From JACVRW01 sp963734025 (lineage in GTDB: Bacteria > Actinomycetota > Thermoleophilia > Solirubrobacterales > Thermoleophilaceae), in NCBI GenBank assembly GCA_963734025.1, contig CAVTFR010000020.1:7006-71005 (forward strand): a DNA stretch of 64,000 nt, written 5' to 3'. The notes under the pieces were generated by a model. The model saw only the letters and a program-made list of their open reading frames with translations, was not told where the DNA came from and made no database searches. The position numbers were made by a program, and so were the translations under genes. Below are positions 1-8,598 of the stretch, one piece after another. How positions within the stretch are numbered: the first letter of the stretch is position 1; every line of letters begins with the position of its first letter.

Positions 1-117
1 CGCGTCGCCTGTGGCGTCCGGCGCCTTCGCCTCGGTGGCGTGAGCCTCCCGGCGCTTGCGCTGACGCTTGGTTTCCGTGCCCTCGGGGACGGAGCCTGTG
101 GCCGTCCTGCGAGGCAC
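1..117 (-). CDS. Partial hypothetical protein, N-terminal end
   Basis: An open frame reads off the left edge from a GTG at 117. The visible 39 residues begin VPRRTATGSVPEG and are rich in Lys, Arg, Glu and Ala, with no recognisable domain. It is supported mainly by the good promoter-like sequence about 60 bp upstream on the same strand. No clear Shine-Dalgarno sequence precedes the GTG. The rest of the gene lies outside the window, so no function is proposed. Confidence 0.4.
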   Translation of the reverse strand, partial: MPRRTATGSVPEGTETKRQRKRREAHATEAKAPDATGDA

Positions 118-178
118 GTTGCGTGTGGTGTTACTCAACTCTGCTAACGTACCTTTCGATAGTTCGATTACGATCTAA

Positions 179-207
179 ATTATAGCCGCCGACGGCTGTT
201 TTGTCCA
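179..207 (-). promoter_or_regulatory. Sigma70-type promoter, minus strand
   Basis: On the minus strand TGGACA (207-202) and a perfect TATAAT (184-179) are separated by 17 bp, one mismatch from the vegetative consensus. It stands out in an otherwise G+C-rich region and points at the partial gene that starts at 117, implying a leader of about 55 nt. Confidence 0.6.
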
Positions 208-267
208 CGCCTTAGCGAGCGGGGCGTTGAGACCCTGAAGGGCGGCGATCAAGCGGAGGTCAGGCAC

Positions 268-1080
268 CTAAGCCGGTTCCGCCGACCGCAGCGGCGGGAA
301 GTCCGCCGGCAGGTCCGCGGCCTCGACCTGGAAGATCTCGACGGGCTCGGGCAGCCCGCGGAAGTGCCAGCGGCCGAGGTCGCCCAGGCCGACTCCTTCC
401 GGTAGCGATTCACCGACCGCCGAGCGCACGGCCCCCGACATCACGATCTGGCCCCCGTGCGCCGCGAAGCAGATGCGGGCCGCCGCATGGACGGAGAGCC
501 CCACGTAGCCGGTGTCCGTCAACGACGGACGTCCGCGGTGCAGGCCGATTCGCAGGCGCACCTCGTTCCCTCCGGGCCCGCCGTCCTCCCGCATCGCCCG
601 CTGTATGCCGAGTGCTCCGTCCAGTGCGGCTGAGGCCTGCTCGAACACCGCGAAGACCTCGTCGCCGGTCGCCGATACCTGTCGCCCCCCGGCTCCGCGG
701 ACGGCGCCGCGGACCCTGCGGCGGACCTCGGAGAGCACGCCCGCGTAGCCGTCTCCCAGCTGCGCGAGCAGCTGCGTCGAGCGCTCGATGTCGGTCAGCA
801 GGAACGTGACCGTGCCCTTCGGCAGCTTCCGCTGCGGCTGCAGCTGGGAGCTGATGAAGCCGATCGGCATGATGCCGTGCTTCTGCGCCGCCCTGAGCAG
901 ACGGCTGCGCGCTCTGTCGCGAGCGTCGTCGTCCTCGAACGCCACCTGTCCGAAGCGGGCGAGCGCGTTGCGCACGTGCGAAGCGTCGTGGATCGGCAGG
1001 CGCCGCTTCCCGTGCGAATCGATGTAGGCGAACGCGCTGTCGGGAAGCTGTGCTCGTTGCTTCGCACTGAGCGGTGGCAC
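268..1080 (-). CDS. Class III adenylate/guanylate cyclase-domain protein with N-terminal DUF6582-like region
   Basis: The C-terminal two thirds is a class III nucleotide cyclase catalytic domain: it begins TVTFLLTDIERST, with the metal-binding Asp in LLTDIE, and continues through SATGDEVFAVF and LRIGLHRG. The N-terminal region (LPDSAFAYID, RRLPIHDASHVRNALARF) matches the DUF6582 type that often precedes such cyclases in actinobacteria. No membrane segment is seen, so a soluble enzyme is likely. GTG 1080 (270 aa) is chosen because it places the start just before that domain; GTG 1140 and GTG 1203 are in frame but would run into the control region of the divergent gene at 1226. cAMP synthesis is inferred from the family only. 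Confidence 0.75.
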   Translation of the reverse strand: MPPLSAKQRAQLPDSAFAYIDSHGKRRLPIHDASHVRNALARFGQVAFEDDDARDRARSRLLRAAQKHGIMPIGFISSQLQPQRKLPKGTVTFLLTDIERSTQLLAQLGDGYAGVLSEVRRRVRGAVRGAGGRQVSATGDEVFAVFEQASAALDGALGIQRAMREDGGPGGNEVRLRIGLHRGRPSLTDTGYVGLSVHAAARICFAAHGGQIVMSGAVRSAVGESLPEGVGLGDLGRWHFRGLPEPVEIFQVEAADLPADFPPLRSAEPA

Positions 1081-1189
1081 GGCCGCATGATTGCAACCGC
1101 CCGCGCGGGGTCGGTACGGCTCGCCGGTCGTGGCGTCCACGAGAGGTCGTTCGCACGCCGGTTTGGCCGCAGCCCAAACCGGGCATCTA

Positions 1190-1204
1190 TGTGACTGACT
1201 CACA
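1190..1204. promoter_or_regulatory. Possible MarR-type operator (inverted repeat)
   Basis: TGTGA-CTGAC-TCACA is a 5-bp inverted repeat with a 5-nt centre, just upstream of the ribosome binding site of the DUF3224-MarR pair. Position and symmetry fit autoregulation by the downstream MarR protein. It is short and could be chance. Confidence 0.3.
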
Positions 1205-1225
1205 CAAATAAGGAGGCAAACGGCG

Positions 1226-1624
1226 ATGACAACGCACGCCGACGGCACGTTCAAGGTCGAGGATTGGCAGGAGGAGGAGTACGGCTCGCTGGGCGACGGC
1301 CGCAAGCTGTCGCGCGCGAGCGTCCGTCAGGCCCTCAGCGGCGACATCGAGGGGACGGGCAGCGTCGAGTGGCTCATGTGCTATCGGCCCGACAAGACCG
1401 CTGACTTCGTTGGTCTGCAGCAGGTCGACGGCCGGGTCGGCGACCGCAGCGGCAGCTTCGTGATGCGGACGAACGGCACGTTCGACGGCGCGGAGGCGCG
1501 CGGCGAGCTCTCGGTGGTCGCGGGCTCGGGCACCGGCGATCTCGACGGGATAAGCGGAAGCGGCGAGTTCAACGCTCCGCTCGGCTCGGAGGCGTACGTC
1601 AGCCTCGACTACGAGGTCGGATGA
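1226..1624 (+). CDS. DUF3224 family protein
   Basis: A 132-residue soluble protein of the DUF3224 family, a small beta-barrel family of unknown function. Its hallmarks are the N-terminal MTTHADGTFKVEDWQEEEYG, the central LSRASVRQALSGDIEGTGSV, the MCYRPDKTADFVGLQQVDG segment and the GSGTGDLDGISGSGEF turn. A strong Shine-Dalgarno sequence, AAGGAGG, at 1210-1216 fixes the ATG. Its stop codon overlaps the ATG of the following MarR regulator by 4 nt, so the two are translationally coupled. The family often occurs next to transcriptional regulators, but its ligand or activity is not known. Confidence 0.85.
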   Translation: MTTHADGTFKVEDWQEEEYGSLGDGRKLSRASVRQALSGDIEGTGSVEWLMCYRPDKTADFVGLQQVDGRVGDRSGSFVMRTNGTFDGAEARGELSVVAGSGTGDLDGISGSGEFNAPLGSEAYVSLDYEVG

Positions 1625-2157
1625 CAGAGCTCGACCGCGCCGGCAACCTGCTTGGCGCGCTGTCGCTGTCCGTCGCCGACCGCACCGCGGAGGCGGTCGG
1701 CGACGCGGCGGGCCAGTCCGAGACGGCGTCGATCGCGCTCTCCGCGCTCGATCAGTTCCTCGGCGAGCCGTCGCTCGACCGCATGCGGCGGGTACTCGGC
1801 CTGACGCCGTCGGGAGCGGTGCGCCTCGTCGACCGGCTCGAGGAGGCCGGCTACGTCAGGCGCCGGCCGAGCGCCCAGGACGGGCGCTCCGTCTCGGTCC
1901 ATCTCACAGCAAACGGCCGGCGCGCAGCGCGGCGCGTCGCACGGGCGCGCGGGGAGGTCCTGAACGGAGCGCTCGCGTCGCTCAGCGAGGGCGAGCGCGA
2001 GCTCTTCGAGGAGCTCCTCGCGCGCGTGATACCCAACATGATGCGTGGGCCGGGCGCGACGCGCTGGTTGTGCCGGCTCTGTGACATGGAGGCCTGCGGG
2101 CGCGAGGAGGGCCGCTGCCCCGCCGCGAGCGCGGCTCGTGAGCGCTGGGGTTCGTAG
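1621..2157 (+). CDS. MarR family regulator with C-terminal cysteine cluster
   Basis: A 178-aa winged-helix regulator. The DNA-binding core (residues about 45-100) includes LGLTPSGAVRLVDRLEEAGYV as recognition helix and the wing RRRPSAQDGRSVSVHLT. Beyond the normal MarR fold a C-terminal tail carries four cysteines, Cys151, Cys154, Cys159 and Cys166 (pattern C-x2-C-x4-C-x6-C), which suggests metal or redox sensing; this is inference. ATG overlaps the stop of the DUF3224 gene. The likely target is the inverted repeat at 1190-1204 upstream of the pair. Confidence 0.85.
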   Translation: MTELDRAGNLLGALSLSVADRTAEAVGDAAGQSETASIALSALDQFLGEPSLDRMRRVLGLTPSGAVRLVDRLEEAGYVRRRPSAQDGRSVSVHLTANGRRAARRVARARGEVLNGALASLSEGERELFEELLARVIPNMMRGPGATRWLCRLCDMEACGREEGRCPAASAARERWGS

Positions 2158-2167
2158 TCTGTCGCCG

Positions 2168-3793
2168 TTGGCGCGTGTCTACGTAACAGGTCACCGGAAC
2201 CCGGACGCCGACTCGATCGCCGCTGCCATCGGCTATGCCGAGCTGAAGAACCGGCTCGGCGACGGCAACAGCTACCAGCCGGTGCGCCTGGGTGAGCCGA
2301 ACGCGCAGACCTCTTGGCTGATCGAGCGGAGTGAGGCACCCCTCCCCGAGTTCCTGCCGCACGTTCTCCTGCGGGTCCGCGACGTGATGCGCGGCGAGTT
2401 CCCGACCGCCTGCGACGAAGAGCCTGTCCGCCAGGTCGGCCTCGAGATGGCGAGGGAGGGACTCGATCTGCTTCCGATCGTCGACTCCGGCGACCGCCTC
2501 GTCGGCGTCATGACCGAGCGGGCCCTGGCGCGGCGCTACGTGCGCGAGTCGCGCGAGGCCTCTCGCCTCGACGCCGACACCTCCGTCGGCTCGATCGTCA
2601 CGGTGCTCGAGGGCGCGCTGATCGTGGGCGACGAGCACCGGGACGTGTCTGGGCGCGTATGGGTCCAGGCGATGGACGTGAGCTCGCCGACGCGCATGGA
2701 GGAGGGCGACGTCGTAGTGGTCGGCGACCGTCCAGACATACAGCGGCGCGCGGTCGAGCTCGGCGCCGCACTGCTCGTCACGAGCAACGACGTGCGCCCG
2801 CCGGACGACGTGCTCGATCTGGCGAGGGAGCGAGGCACGGCCGTCGTCAGCTCGACGCTCGACTCGTACGTCAGCGCCCGCATGATCACGCTCGCCGCGC
2901 CCTGTCGCGCCCTGATGGACGCCGAGCCGCTGACCGTGCGCCGCGACGACCTCATCGCCGACATCTCCGAGCAGGTCAAGGACGTCCACTACCGGGCGGC
3001 GGTGGCGGTCGACTCGTCGGGCCGTCCGGTCGGGCTCGTCACGCGCTCCGATCTCGTAGGCCCTGAGCCGCGCCGCGTGCTGCTGGTCGACCACGCCGAG
3101 TCGGCCCAGAGCGTGCCGGGGATCGAGGAGGCTGAGATCGTCGAGATCCTCGACCACCACCACATCGGCTCGATCGAGACCCGTGTGCCCGTCGCGGCCA
3201 CCTTCGACCCGGTCGGGTCGACGGCGACGCTCGTCGTCGAGCGCTTCCGCCAGGCGGGGCTCGAGCCCGCGCGTCCGACGGCGCTGATGCTGCTCGGGGC
3301 CGTGCTCTCCGACACCGTCATCCTCAACTCGCCGACGACAACGCAGCGCGACCATGCTGTCATCGAGCACCTCGAGCGCATCCTGTCGCTCGAGGCCGAG
3401 GAGTTCGGCCGTGAGATGTTCGGCGAGACGTCCGACGTCTCGCACCTGCCGGCCGAGGAGATCGTTGCCCACGATGCGAAGGACTACGAGGTGAGCAGCG
3501 GCAAGACGATCTCGATCTCCCAACTCGAGACCGTCGGCGACTCGGTGCTCGGGCGCCGCGACGAGCTGCTGGAGGCGCTCGGCGCCTTTCGCGAGCGCGA
3601 GGGCCACGCGCTCTCGGCGCTCATGCTCACAGACATCCTCGCCAAGGCCACCGACCTGCTGGTCAGCGGGGAGAACACCGCCGTCGAGCAGGCCTTCGGA
3701 CGGCCGTTGGAGGACGGGGTGCTCAATCTGCCCGACGTGATGAGCCGCAAGAAGCAGGTCGCGCCGAAGCTGATGGAGGCCGCCACCCGCTGA
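2168..3793 (+). CDS. Manganese-dependent (family II) inorganic pyrophosphatase with CBS and DRTGG domains
   Basis: The enzyme should hydrolyse pyrophosphate to orthophosphate in the cytoplasm. The N-terminus GHRNPDADS carries the metal-binding His and Asp residues, DHHHIG near residue 329 is the DHH motif, and the C-terminal SRKKQ is the substrate-binding motif of the DHHA2 domain. Inserted between are a CBS repeat (about 64-120), a DRTGG domain (about 130-245) and a second CBS repeat (about 240-296), the arrangement of nucleotide-regulated CBS-pyrophosphatases. TTG 2168 is chosen because it gives the family-like start MARVYVTGHRN and clears the MarR stop; GTG 2138 is an in-frame alternative. 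Neither has a clear ribosome binding site. Confidence 0.88.
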   Translation: MARVYVTGHRNPDADSIAAAIGYAELKNRLGDGNSYQPVRLGEPNAQTSWLIERSEAPLPEFLPHVLLRVRDVMRGEFPTACDEEPVRQVGLEMAREGLDLLPIVDSGDRLVGVMTERALARRYVRESREASRLDADTSVGSIVTVLEGALIVGDEHRDVSGRVWVQAMDVSSPTRMEEGDVVVVGDRPDIQRRAVELGAALLVTSNDVRPPDDVLDLARERGTAVVSSTLDSYVSARMITLAAPCRALMDAEPLTVRRDDLIADISEQVKDVHYRAAVAVDSSGRPVGLVTRSDLVGPEPRRVLLVDHAESAQSVPGIEEAEIVEILDHHHIGSIETRVPVAATFDPVGSTATLVVERFRQAGLEPARPTALMLLGAVLSDTVILNSPTTTQRDHAVIEHLERILSLEAEEFGREMFGETSDVSHLPAEEIVAHDAKDYEVSSGKTISISQLETVGDSVLGRRDELLEALGAFREREGHALSALMLTDILAKATDLLVSGENTAVEQAFGRPLEDGVLNLPDVMSRKKQVAPKLMEAATR

Positions 3794-3840
3794 GGCTCGG
3801 ACGCGGGGACCTCGAGCCGCCTGCCGCGCGTAGCGGAGGT

Positions 3841-5064
3841 ATGAGAGGTCGCGCGCTTGCAGGCGGGCTCGCCGCCATGGCCATGCTGACCGGCGCGGCG
3901 CCGATGGCGGCGGCCGGCGGCACACCGGACAGAACCCTCTACGGAAGCACCTGGCAGGGCTCGCTGAAGCTGATCCGCGTCGACCCGGACAGCTTGCGTC
4001 CGCTGGCGGGCCGGCGGGTGCCGCTCGCGGCAGAGCCCTTGGGATGGAGCTTCGCTCCGGACCGGTCGCGCCTGGTGTCGGGCTCGACGGCGCGGGGCGC
4101 AAGGCTGCGCTTCATCGACCTGCGCGCCATGCGCGCGTTGGGCGACGTCACGATCAGCCGCCGGGGATCGGGCGTCGCGACGGCGTGGGCGGATGCTCGG
4201 ACGGTGCTCTCCGTCGTCGCCACCGCCGGCTGTTGCGGCGCGGGCGACACCCTCGTCGCGGGCGTCGACGCAGGGCGCCGCAGGGTGCTGTGGCGCCGGC
4301 GCCTGGGCGGGTCGCTGCAAGGAGGCGCGCGTCTCGACGGGAGCCTCCTGCTCGTGCTCGGGCCGCGCGGGCTCGCGCTCGGTCCGTCACGCCTCGTTCA
4401 GGTGGGCGCGCACGGGCCGATCCGGTCGGCGGCGCTCCCCGAGATCATCTCCGGGATCCGGCCCGGCGGGGGTGTCACGCAGCGCTGGAGCCCCGGGCTG
4501 GCTGTCGACCGTTCGGGTGGCCGCGCCTTCGTGGTTCAGGCCCAGGCGCCGGTTGCCGAGCTGGACCTGCGGACGTTCGCTGTCCGGTCACACCCGCTTC
4601 AGATAGAGGCAAGGGCCGCCGACGCGCTCGCCGGCCCTGAGCGGGACGCGCTCTGGCTGGGCCGCGAGACGCTCGCGATCACGGGCTCCGACCACGCCGA
4701 CAGGGCGGATGGCCGTTCTCGCGAAACCCCGGCCGGGCTGACGCTTGTCGACACCGGTCGCTGGCAAGCGCGCAAGATCGAGGCGAGCACGACCGACGCG
4801 GCACTGGCGTCGGGCACGCTGCTCGCCTCGTGCTTTGTGTGCGACTCCGGCGGCGGCCTCACCGGCTTCTCGCTCGGCGGCAGGCGCAAGTTCCACCTCT
4901 TCGGCAGTGCGCCGCTCACGGGGGTGCAGCCGCTGGGCCGGACCGCGCTCGTGGGGAGCCTGCGCGGATCCACTCTCATCGACGCACGCAGCGGCAGGCG
5001 GCTGCGTCGCTTCGAGCGCTTCGCGATGACCCTGCTCGGAGGCGACGCGCCCTTCCTCGGCTGA
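3841..5064 (+). CDS. Secreted beta-propeller-like protein of unknown function
   Basis: A 407-residue protein with a signal peptide (hydrophobic residues 5-25, Ala-x-Ala-type cleavage near AAAGG). The mature part alternates short beta-rich stretches with phrases such as LKLIRVDPDSLRPLAGRR, WSFAPDRSRLVSG and AVDRSGGRAFVV, which resembles YVTN/WD-type propeller blades. Two cysteine pairs (GCCG near 131 and CFVCDSG near 327) are notable in a secreted protein. GGAGG sits only 1 nt before ATG 3841, so ATG 3874 is possible, although that would shorten the signal peptide. No specific function is recognisable. Confidence 0.7.
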   Translation: MRGRALAGGLAAMAMLTGAAPMAAAGGTPDRTLYGSTWQGSLKLIRVDPDSLRPLAGRRVPLAAEPLGWSFAPDRSRLVSGSTARGARLRFIDLRAMRALGDVTISRRGSGVATAWADARTVLSVVATAGCCGAGDTLVAGVDAGRRRVLWRRRLGGSLQGGARLDGSLLLVLGPRGLALGPSRLVQVGAHGPIRSAALPEIISGIRPGGGVTQRWSPGLAVDRSGGRAFVVQAQAPVAELDLRTFAVRSHPLQIEARAADALAGPERDALWLGRETLAITGSDHADRADGRSRETPAGLTLVDTGRWQARKIEASTTDAALASGTLLASCFVCDSGGGLTGFSLGGRRKFHLFGSAPLTGVQPLGRTALVGSLRGSTLIDARSGRRLRRFERFAMTLLGGDAPFLG

Positions 5065-5080
5065 GCGCCGGTGAAATAGG

Positions 5081-5090
5081 TAGGTACCTA
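5081..5090. promoter_or_regulatory. Palindrome upstream of MarR-exporter operon, candidate operator
   Basis: TAGGTACCTA is a perfect 10-bp palindrome, preceded by another TAGG, in the 46-bp gap before the MarR gene. A plausible -10 element, GCTAAT, follows at 5102-5107. The placement fits MarR autorepression of an efflux operon. Confidence 0.4.
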
Positions 5091-5116
5091 AACAGTGTGC
5101 TGCTAATTTTTTGTGC

Positions 5117-5581
5117 GTGGCAGCGCGGACGACGGACAAACAGGCATCAGCGGCCGTCGAGGCGGCCTTGAGCGAGGCGCTTCACGACTTCTTCCGCGCA
5201 GCGCGCCGCGCCCGCGGTCGCGCCGCCCGCCAGTCGGCCGACGACTCCATCTCGCTCGCCCAGTTCCATCTGCTGGAGCCCCTTCTGGAGGGCCCGCTGA
5301 CGAACCGCGAGCTGGCCGAGCTCGCCGGCGTCTCATCGCCGACGGCCACCCGGATGGTCGACGTGCTGGTTGGTCGCGATCTCGTGACGAGGATCGAGGA
5401 CCCGACGGACCGGCGCGCGGTCGTGATCTCCCTGACAGAGGCGGGCCGCAAGGCCGTGTCGGGGAAGACGCGCGAGTACGACAAGGCGCGCCGTCGCATC
5501 GCCGCAGCCCTCGAGCCGGACGAGCAGGCAGTGGCCGCTGACCTGCTGCGGCGCCTTGCGGTTGTGATCGAGGAACTTTGA
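5117..5581 (+). CDS. MarR family transcriptional regulator of drug exporter operon
   Basis: A 154-aa winged-helix repressor of the MarR type. The helix-turn-helix is NRELAELAGVSSPTATRMVD and the wing is RIEDPTDRRAVVISLTEAG, where the DxR signature is clear. GTG 5117 is chosen; TTG 5111 is in frame 6 nt upstream. Either start lies very close to the predicted transcription start after GCTAAT, so the message may be nearly leaderless. The stop overlaps the TTG start of the first exporter gene, giving a tight regulator-exporter operon that is probably induced when a ligand releases the repressor. Confidence 0.85.
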   Translation: MAARTTDKQASAAVEAALSEALHDFFRAARRARGRAARQSADDSISLAQFHLLEPLLEGPLTNRELAELAGVSSPTATRMVDVLVGRDLVTRIEDPTDRRAVVISLTEAGRKAVSGKTREYDKARRRIAAALEPDEQAVAADLLRRLAVVIEEL

Positions 5582-7074
5582 GCGAGCCGCGCGCCGGCTA
5601 CCTGCTCTCGCACCGGGCGACCATCGCGGCATTCACCGGTGTCCTGCTCGGGATGCTCCTGGCGGTGCTGAACCAGACGATCGTCGCGACCGCACTGCCG
5701 CGGATCGTCGCCGACCTGGGCGGGCTCGAGCATTACTCGTGGGTCTTCTCGGCGTACATGCTCGCCGCGACGGTCACCGTCCCGATCTACGGACGGCTGT
5801 CCGACATCTACGGCCGGCGACCCTTCTTCGTCTTCGGGATCCTGATCTTCATGGCGGGCGCCGTCATCGGCGGCACCGCCGGCTCCATGACGCAGCTGAT
5901 CATCGCCCGCGCCGTGCAGGGCCTCGGTGCCGGTGCCCTGATCCCGCTCGCGATGGCGGTGATCGGCGACCTCGTCCCGCCCTCCGACCGTGGCCGCTGG
6001 CAGGGGCTGACCGGCGCCGTCTTCGGAGTCGGCTCGGTGCTCGGCCCGCTCAGCGGCGGTTGGATCGCCGACAACGCGGACTGGCGCTGGGTGTTCTTCG
6101 TCTCGCTGCCGGTGGGCCTGATCGCGCTCTCCGTCGTGATCGCCACGCTCAAGATCCCGCCCCACCCCGAGCGCGCCACGCGCATCGATTACCTCGGTGC
6201 GGCGCTGCTCGCCGCGGCCGTCTCGTGCATCCTGCTGGCCACGGTGCGCGCCGGCGAGGAGGCGACACTCGGCTCGGGCGACGTGCTCGGGCTCATCGCC
6301 GTCGGGCTCGTCCTGCTGGCGGTGCTCGCCTGGCACGAGCGCCGCACCGAGCATCCGATCGTCCCGCTCGAGCTGCTCAGCCTGCGCCTGTTCGGGGCGG
6401 CGAGCGGCGCGTCGTTCGCATTCGGGGTCGCGATGTTCGGGGCGATCATGTTCGTCCCGCTGTTCGTGCAGGGAGTGCTCGGCGAGTCGGCCACCAAGGC
6501 CGGTCTCGTCCTGACTCCGCTGATGCTCTCGCTCGTCGTGTCGAGCGTGCTCAGCGGCCAGGTGATCTCTCGGACCGGCCGCTACCGCTGGGCGATCGTC
6601 ACCGGGCCGGTCGTGATGGCGGGCGGCTTCGTTGTGCTCAGCTCGCTCGATGCGGCCTCGTCGCATGGGACCGCGACGCTCGCGATGGTCCTGCTCGGGC
6701 TCGGGCTCGGGTTCGTGATCCAGAACCTGCTGCTGGTCGTTCAGAACGAGGTGCCGAGCCGCGAGCTCGGCGTTGCGACCAGCGGCATCCAGTTCTTCCG
6801 CACTACGGGCGGCACGATCGGCGTGAGCGTCATGGGGGCGCTCATGGCCGCGGGCCTGCCCGCGGGTGCCGCCGCGGGCGCGCTTGCCGGGGGGGCGGGC
6901 GTGTCTGCGGCGCGCACCGACCTCGCCGATGCGCTCCACCCGGTGTTCATGCTCGGCTTGCCCGTGATGGCGGCGGCGCTCGTCCTGGTGCTCCTGATTC
7001 CCGAGCGGCCGCTTCGTCGCAGCGTGCGCGAGCACGATGGTGAGCCCGCGTCGCCGGCCGGGGTACCCGCGTGA
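5578..7074 (+). CDS. MFS drug exporter, DHA2 (EmrB/QacA) family
   Basis: A 498-aa polytopic membrane protein with about 14 hydrophobic segments. The first helix contains LNQTIVATALPRIVADL, typical of DHA2 proton-drug antiporters. Motif A is present as GRLSDIYGRRP after TM2, and motif C as GSVLGPLSGGWIAD in TM5. It starts with TTG 5578, overlapping the MarR stop, and its own stop overlaps the GTG of the second exporter. The substrate cannot be read from sequence; export of toxic compounds by proton antiport is the family role. Confidence 0.9.
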   Translation: MSEPRAGYLLSHRATIAAFTGVLLGMLLAVLNQTIVATALPRIVADLGGLEHYSWVFSAYMLAATVTVPIYGRLSDIYGRRPFFVFGILIFMAGAVIGGTAGSMTQLIIARAVQGLGAGALIPLAMAVIGDLVPPSDRGRWQGLTGAVFGVGSVLGPLSGGWIADNADWRWVFFVSLPVGLIALSVVIATLKIPPHPERATRIDYLGAALLAAAVSCILLATVRAGEEATLGSGDVLGLIAVGLVLLAVLAWHERRTEHPIVPLELLSLRLFGAASGASFAFGVAMFGAIMFVPLFVQGVLGESATKAGLVLTPLMLSLVVSSVLSGQVISRTGRYRWAIVTGPVVMAGGFVVLSSLDAASSHGTATLAMVLLGLGLGFVIQNLLLVVQNEVPSRELGVATSGIQFFRTTGGTIGVSVMGALMAAGLPAGAAAGALAGGAGVSAARTDLADALHPVFMLGLPVMAAALVLVLLIPERPLRRSVREHDGEPASPAGVPA

Positions 7075-8498
7075 ACGAGGCTCCACGACAGCACTACGGC
7101 ATCACGCTCGCCGTGCTCGCGCTGGCAGCGCTCTCCTACGCGCTGCTCCAGACGATGGTCGCCCCGGCCCTGCCGGAAATCCAGCGCGAACTCGACGCGT
7201 CCACCACCTCGGTCACCTGGGTGCTGACCGTCTACCTGCTCACCGCCTCGATCGCCACGCCGATCCTGGGGCGCTTCGGCGACATGTTCGGCAAGGAGCG
7301 CACGCTCGTGTTCGTACTCTGCCTGTTCGCGCTCGGCTCGGTCATCGCCGCTCTGTCGCACAGCATCGGCCTGCTCGTCGCGGGCCGCGCGGTCCAGGGT
7401 GCGGCCGGCGCCGTCTTCCCGCTGGCCTTCGGGATCATCAGGGACGAGTTCCCCAAGGAGCGCGTCGCCACCGGGATCGGGCTGATCTCGGCGACCTTTG
7501 GAATCGGCGGCGCTGCCGGGCTCGTCCTGAGCGGCCTGATCGTCGACCACCTCTCGTACGAGTGGATCTTCTGGCTCGGCTTCGCGGTCGTCGTGGTCGC
7601 GATCGTGGCGACCCACTTCTTCGTTCCCGAGTCGCCGGTCAAGTCGCCGGCCAAGATCGACTTCGCGGGCGCCGGGCTCTTCTCGGCCGGGCTCGTCTTC
7701 CTGCTGCTCGCGGTCAGCGAGGGCAACCGCTGGGGCTGGGGCTCGCCCGAGATCCTCGGCCTGTTCGCGGCCGCGGCGCTCGTGCTCGCCTACTGGGTGC
7801 ACTTCGAGCGGCGCGTCGCCGAGCCGCTCGTCGACATCCGCCTGCTGCGCAGGCGCGCCGTCTGGACCACCAACATGACCGGCTTCCTGATCGGCTTCGG
7901 CATGTTCGGGTCCTTCATCCTGATCCCGCAGTTCGTGCAGATGCCCGCAGAGGCGGGCTACGGCTTCGCCGTCGACACCACCGGGGCCGGCCTCTTCCTG
8001 CTGCCCTCGGCGGCCGTCATGCTCGTGGCAGGGCCGATCGCCGGCTGGCTGTCCGGGCGCCGCGGCTCGAAGCTGCCCCTGCTCCTCGGCACCGGCTTCG
8101 CGGGGCTCTCCTTCCTGCTCTTGGCGGTCGCGCACTCGCAGGAGTGGCAGGTGCTCCTGGCGGTAACGCTGCTCGGTCTCGGCATCGGCCTGTCGTTCGC
8201 CTCGATGGCGAACCTGATCGTCGAGGCGGTGCCCCAGCACCAGACCGGGGAGGCGACCGGCATGAACACGATCATGCGGACCGTCGGCGGTGCCTTCGGC
8301 GGCCAGATCGCCGCCGCGATCGTGGCCGACCACATCGACGCCGGCACCGGCCTCGCGGCCGAGTCGGGCTTCACCGCGGCCTTTGCGCTCGGCGCCGTCG
8401 CGCTCGCAATCGCGCTGTTCGCCGCGACCCTCATCCCTGGGCGCGGTGCGCCCGCGGCCGTTGGTGCGGCGCGGGGCTCCGAGGCGAGCGCCGCCTGA
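7071..8498 (+). CDS. Second MFS exporter, DHA2 family
   Basis: A 475-aa, roughly 14-TM transporter related to its upstream neighbour but clearly diverged. The N-terminal helix carries LLQTMVAPALPEIQREL, motif A is GRFGDMFGKERT, and motif C is the glycine-rich GIGGAAGLVLSG. It begins with GTG 7071 in a 4-nt overlap. Two coupled DHA2 exporters under one MarR repressor could give redundancy or different substrate ranges; both proteins look full length, so there is no sign that one is a partner subunit. Confidence 0.9.
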   Translation: MNEAPRQHYGITLAVLALAALSYALLQTMVAPALPEIQRELDASTTSVTWVLTVYLLTASIATPILGRFGDMFGKERTLVFVLCLFALGSVIAALSHSIGLLVAGRAVQGAAGAVFPLAFGIIRDEFPKERVATGIGLISATFGIGGAAGLVLSGLIVDHLSYEWIFWLGFAVVVVAIVATHFFVPESPVKSPAKIDFAGAGLFSAGLVFLLLAVSEGNRWGWGSPEILGLFAAAALVLAYWVHFERRVAEPLVDIRLLRRRAVWTTNMTGFLIGFGMFGSFILIPQFVQMPAEAGYGFAVDTTGAGLFLLPSAAVMLVAGPIAGWLSGRRGSKLPLLLGTGFAGLSFLLLAVAHSQEWQVLLAVTLLGLGIGLSFASMANLIVEAVPQHQTGEATGMNTIMRTVGGAFGGQIAAAIVADHIDAGTGLAAESGFTAAFALGAVALAIALFAATLIPGRGAPAAVGAARGSEASAA

Positions 8499-8598
8499 GC
8501 GCGCTGCCGCCGCTGACGTTCCGCTTCTCCACAGCCGGGTAAGTCCCCCCGGTGGCGCGTGCGCGCCCGTGGAGTTGACGACCGTACGGAGGAGAGCT

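Noticed and set aside
1982..4102. A 706-codon minus-strand frame opposite the pyrophosphatase
   Set aside because: The plus strand encodes a complete family II pyrophosphatase with all motifs; the opposite frame has no recognisable domain.
5182..7086. A 634-codon open frame on the minus strand opposite the MarR gene and first exporter
   Set aside because: It is a shadow of the plus-strand genes caused by high third-position G+C; its product is an Asp/Arg/Glu-rich string with no domain, while the plus frame has clear MFS motifs.
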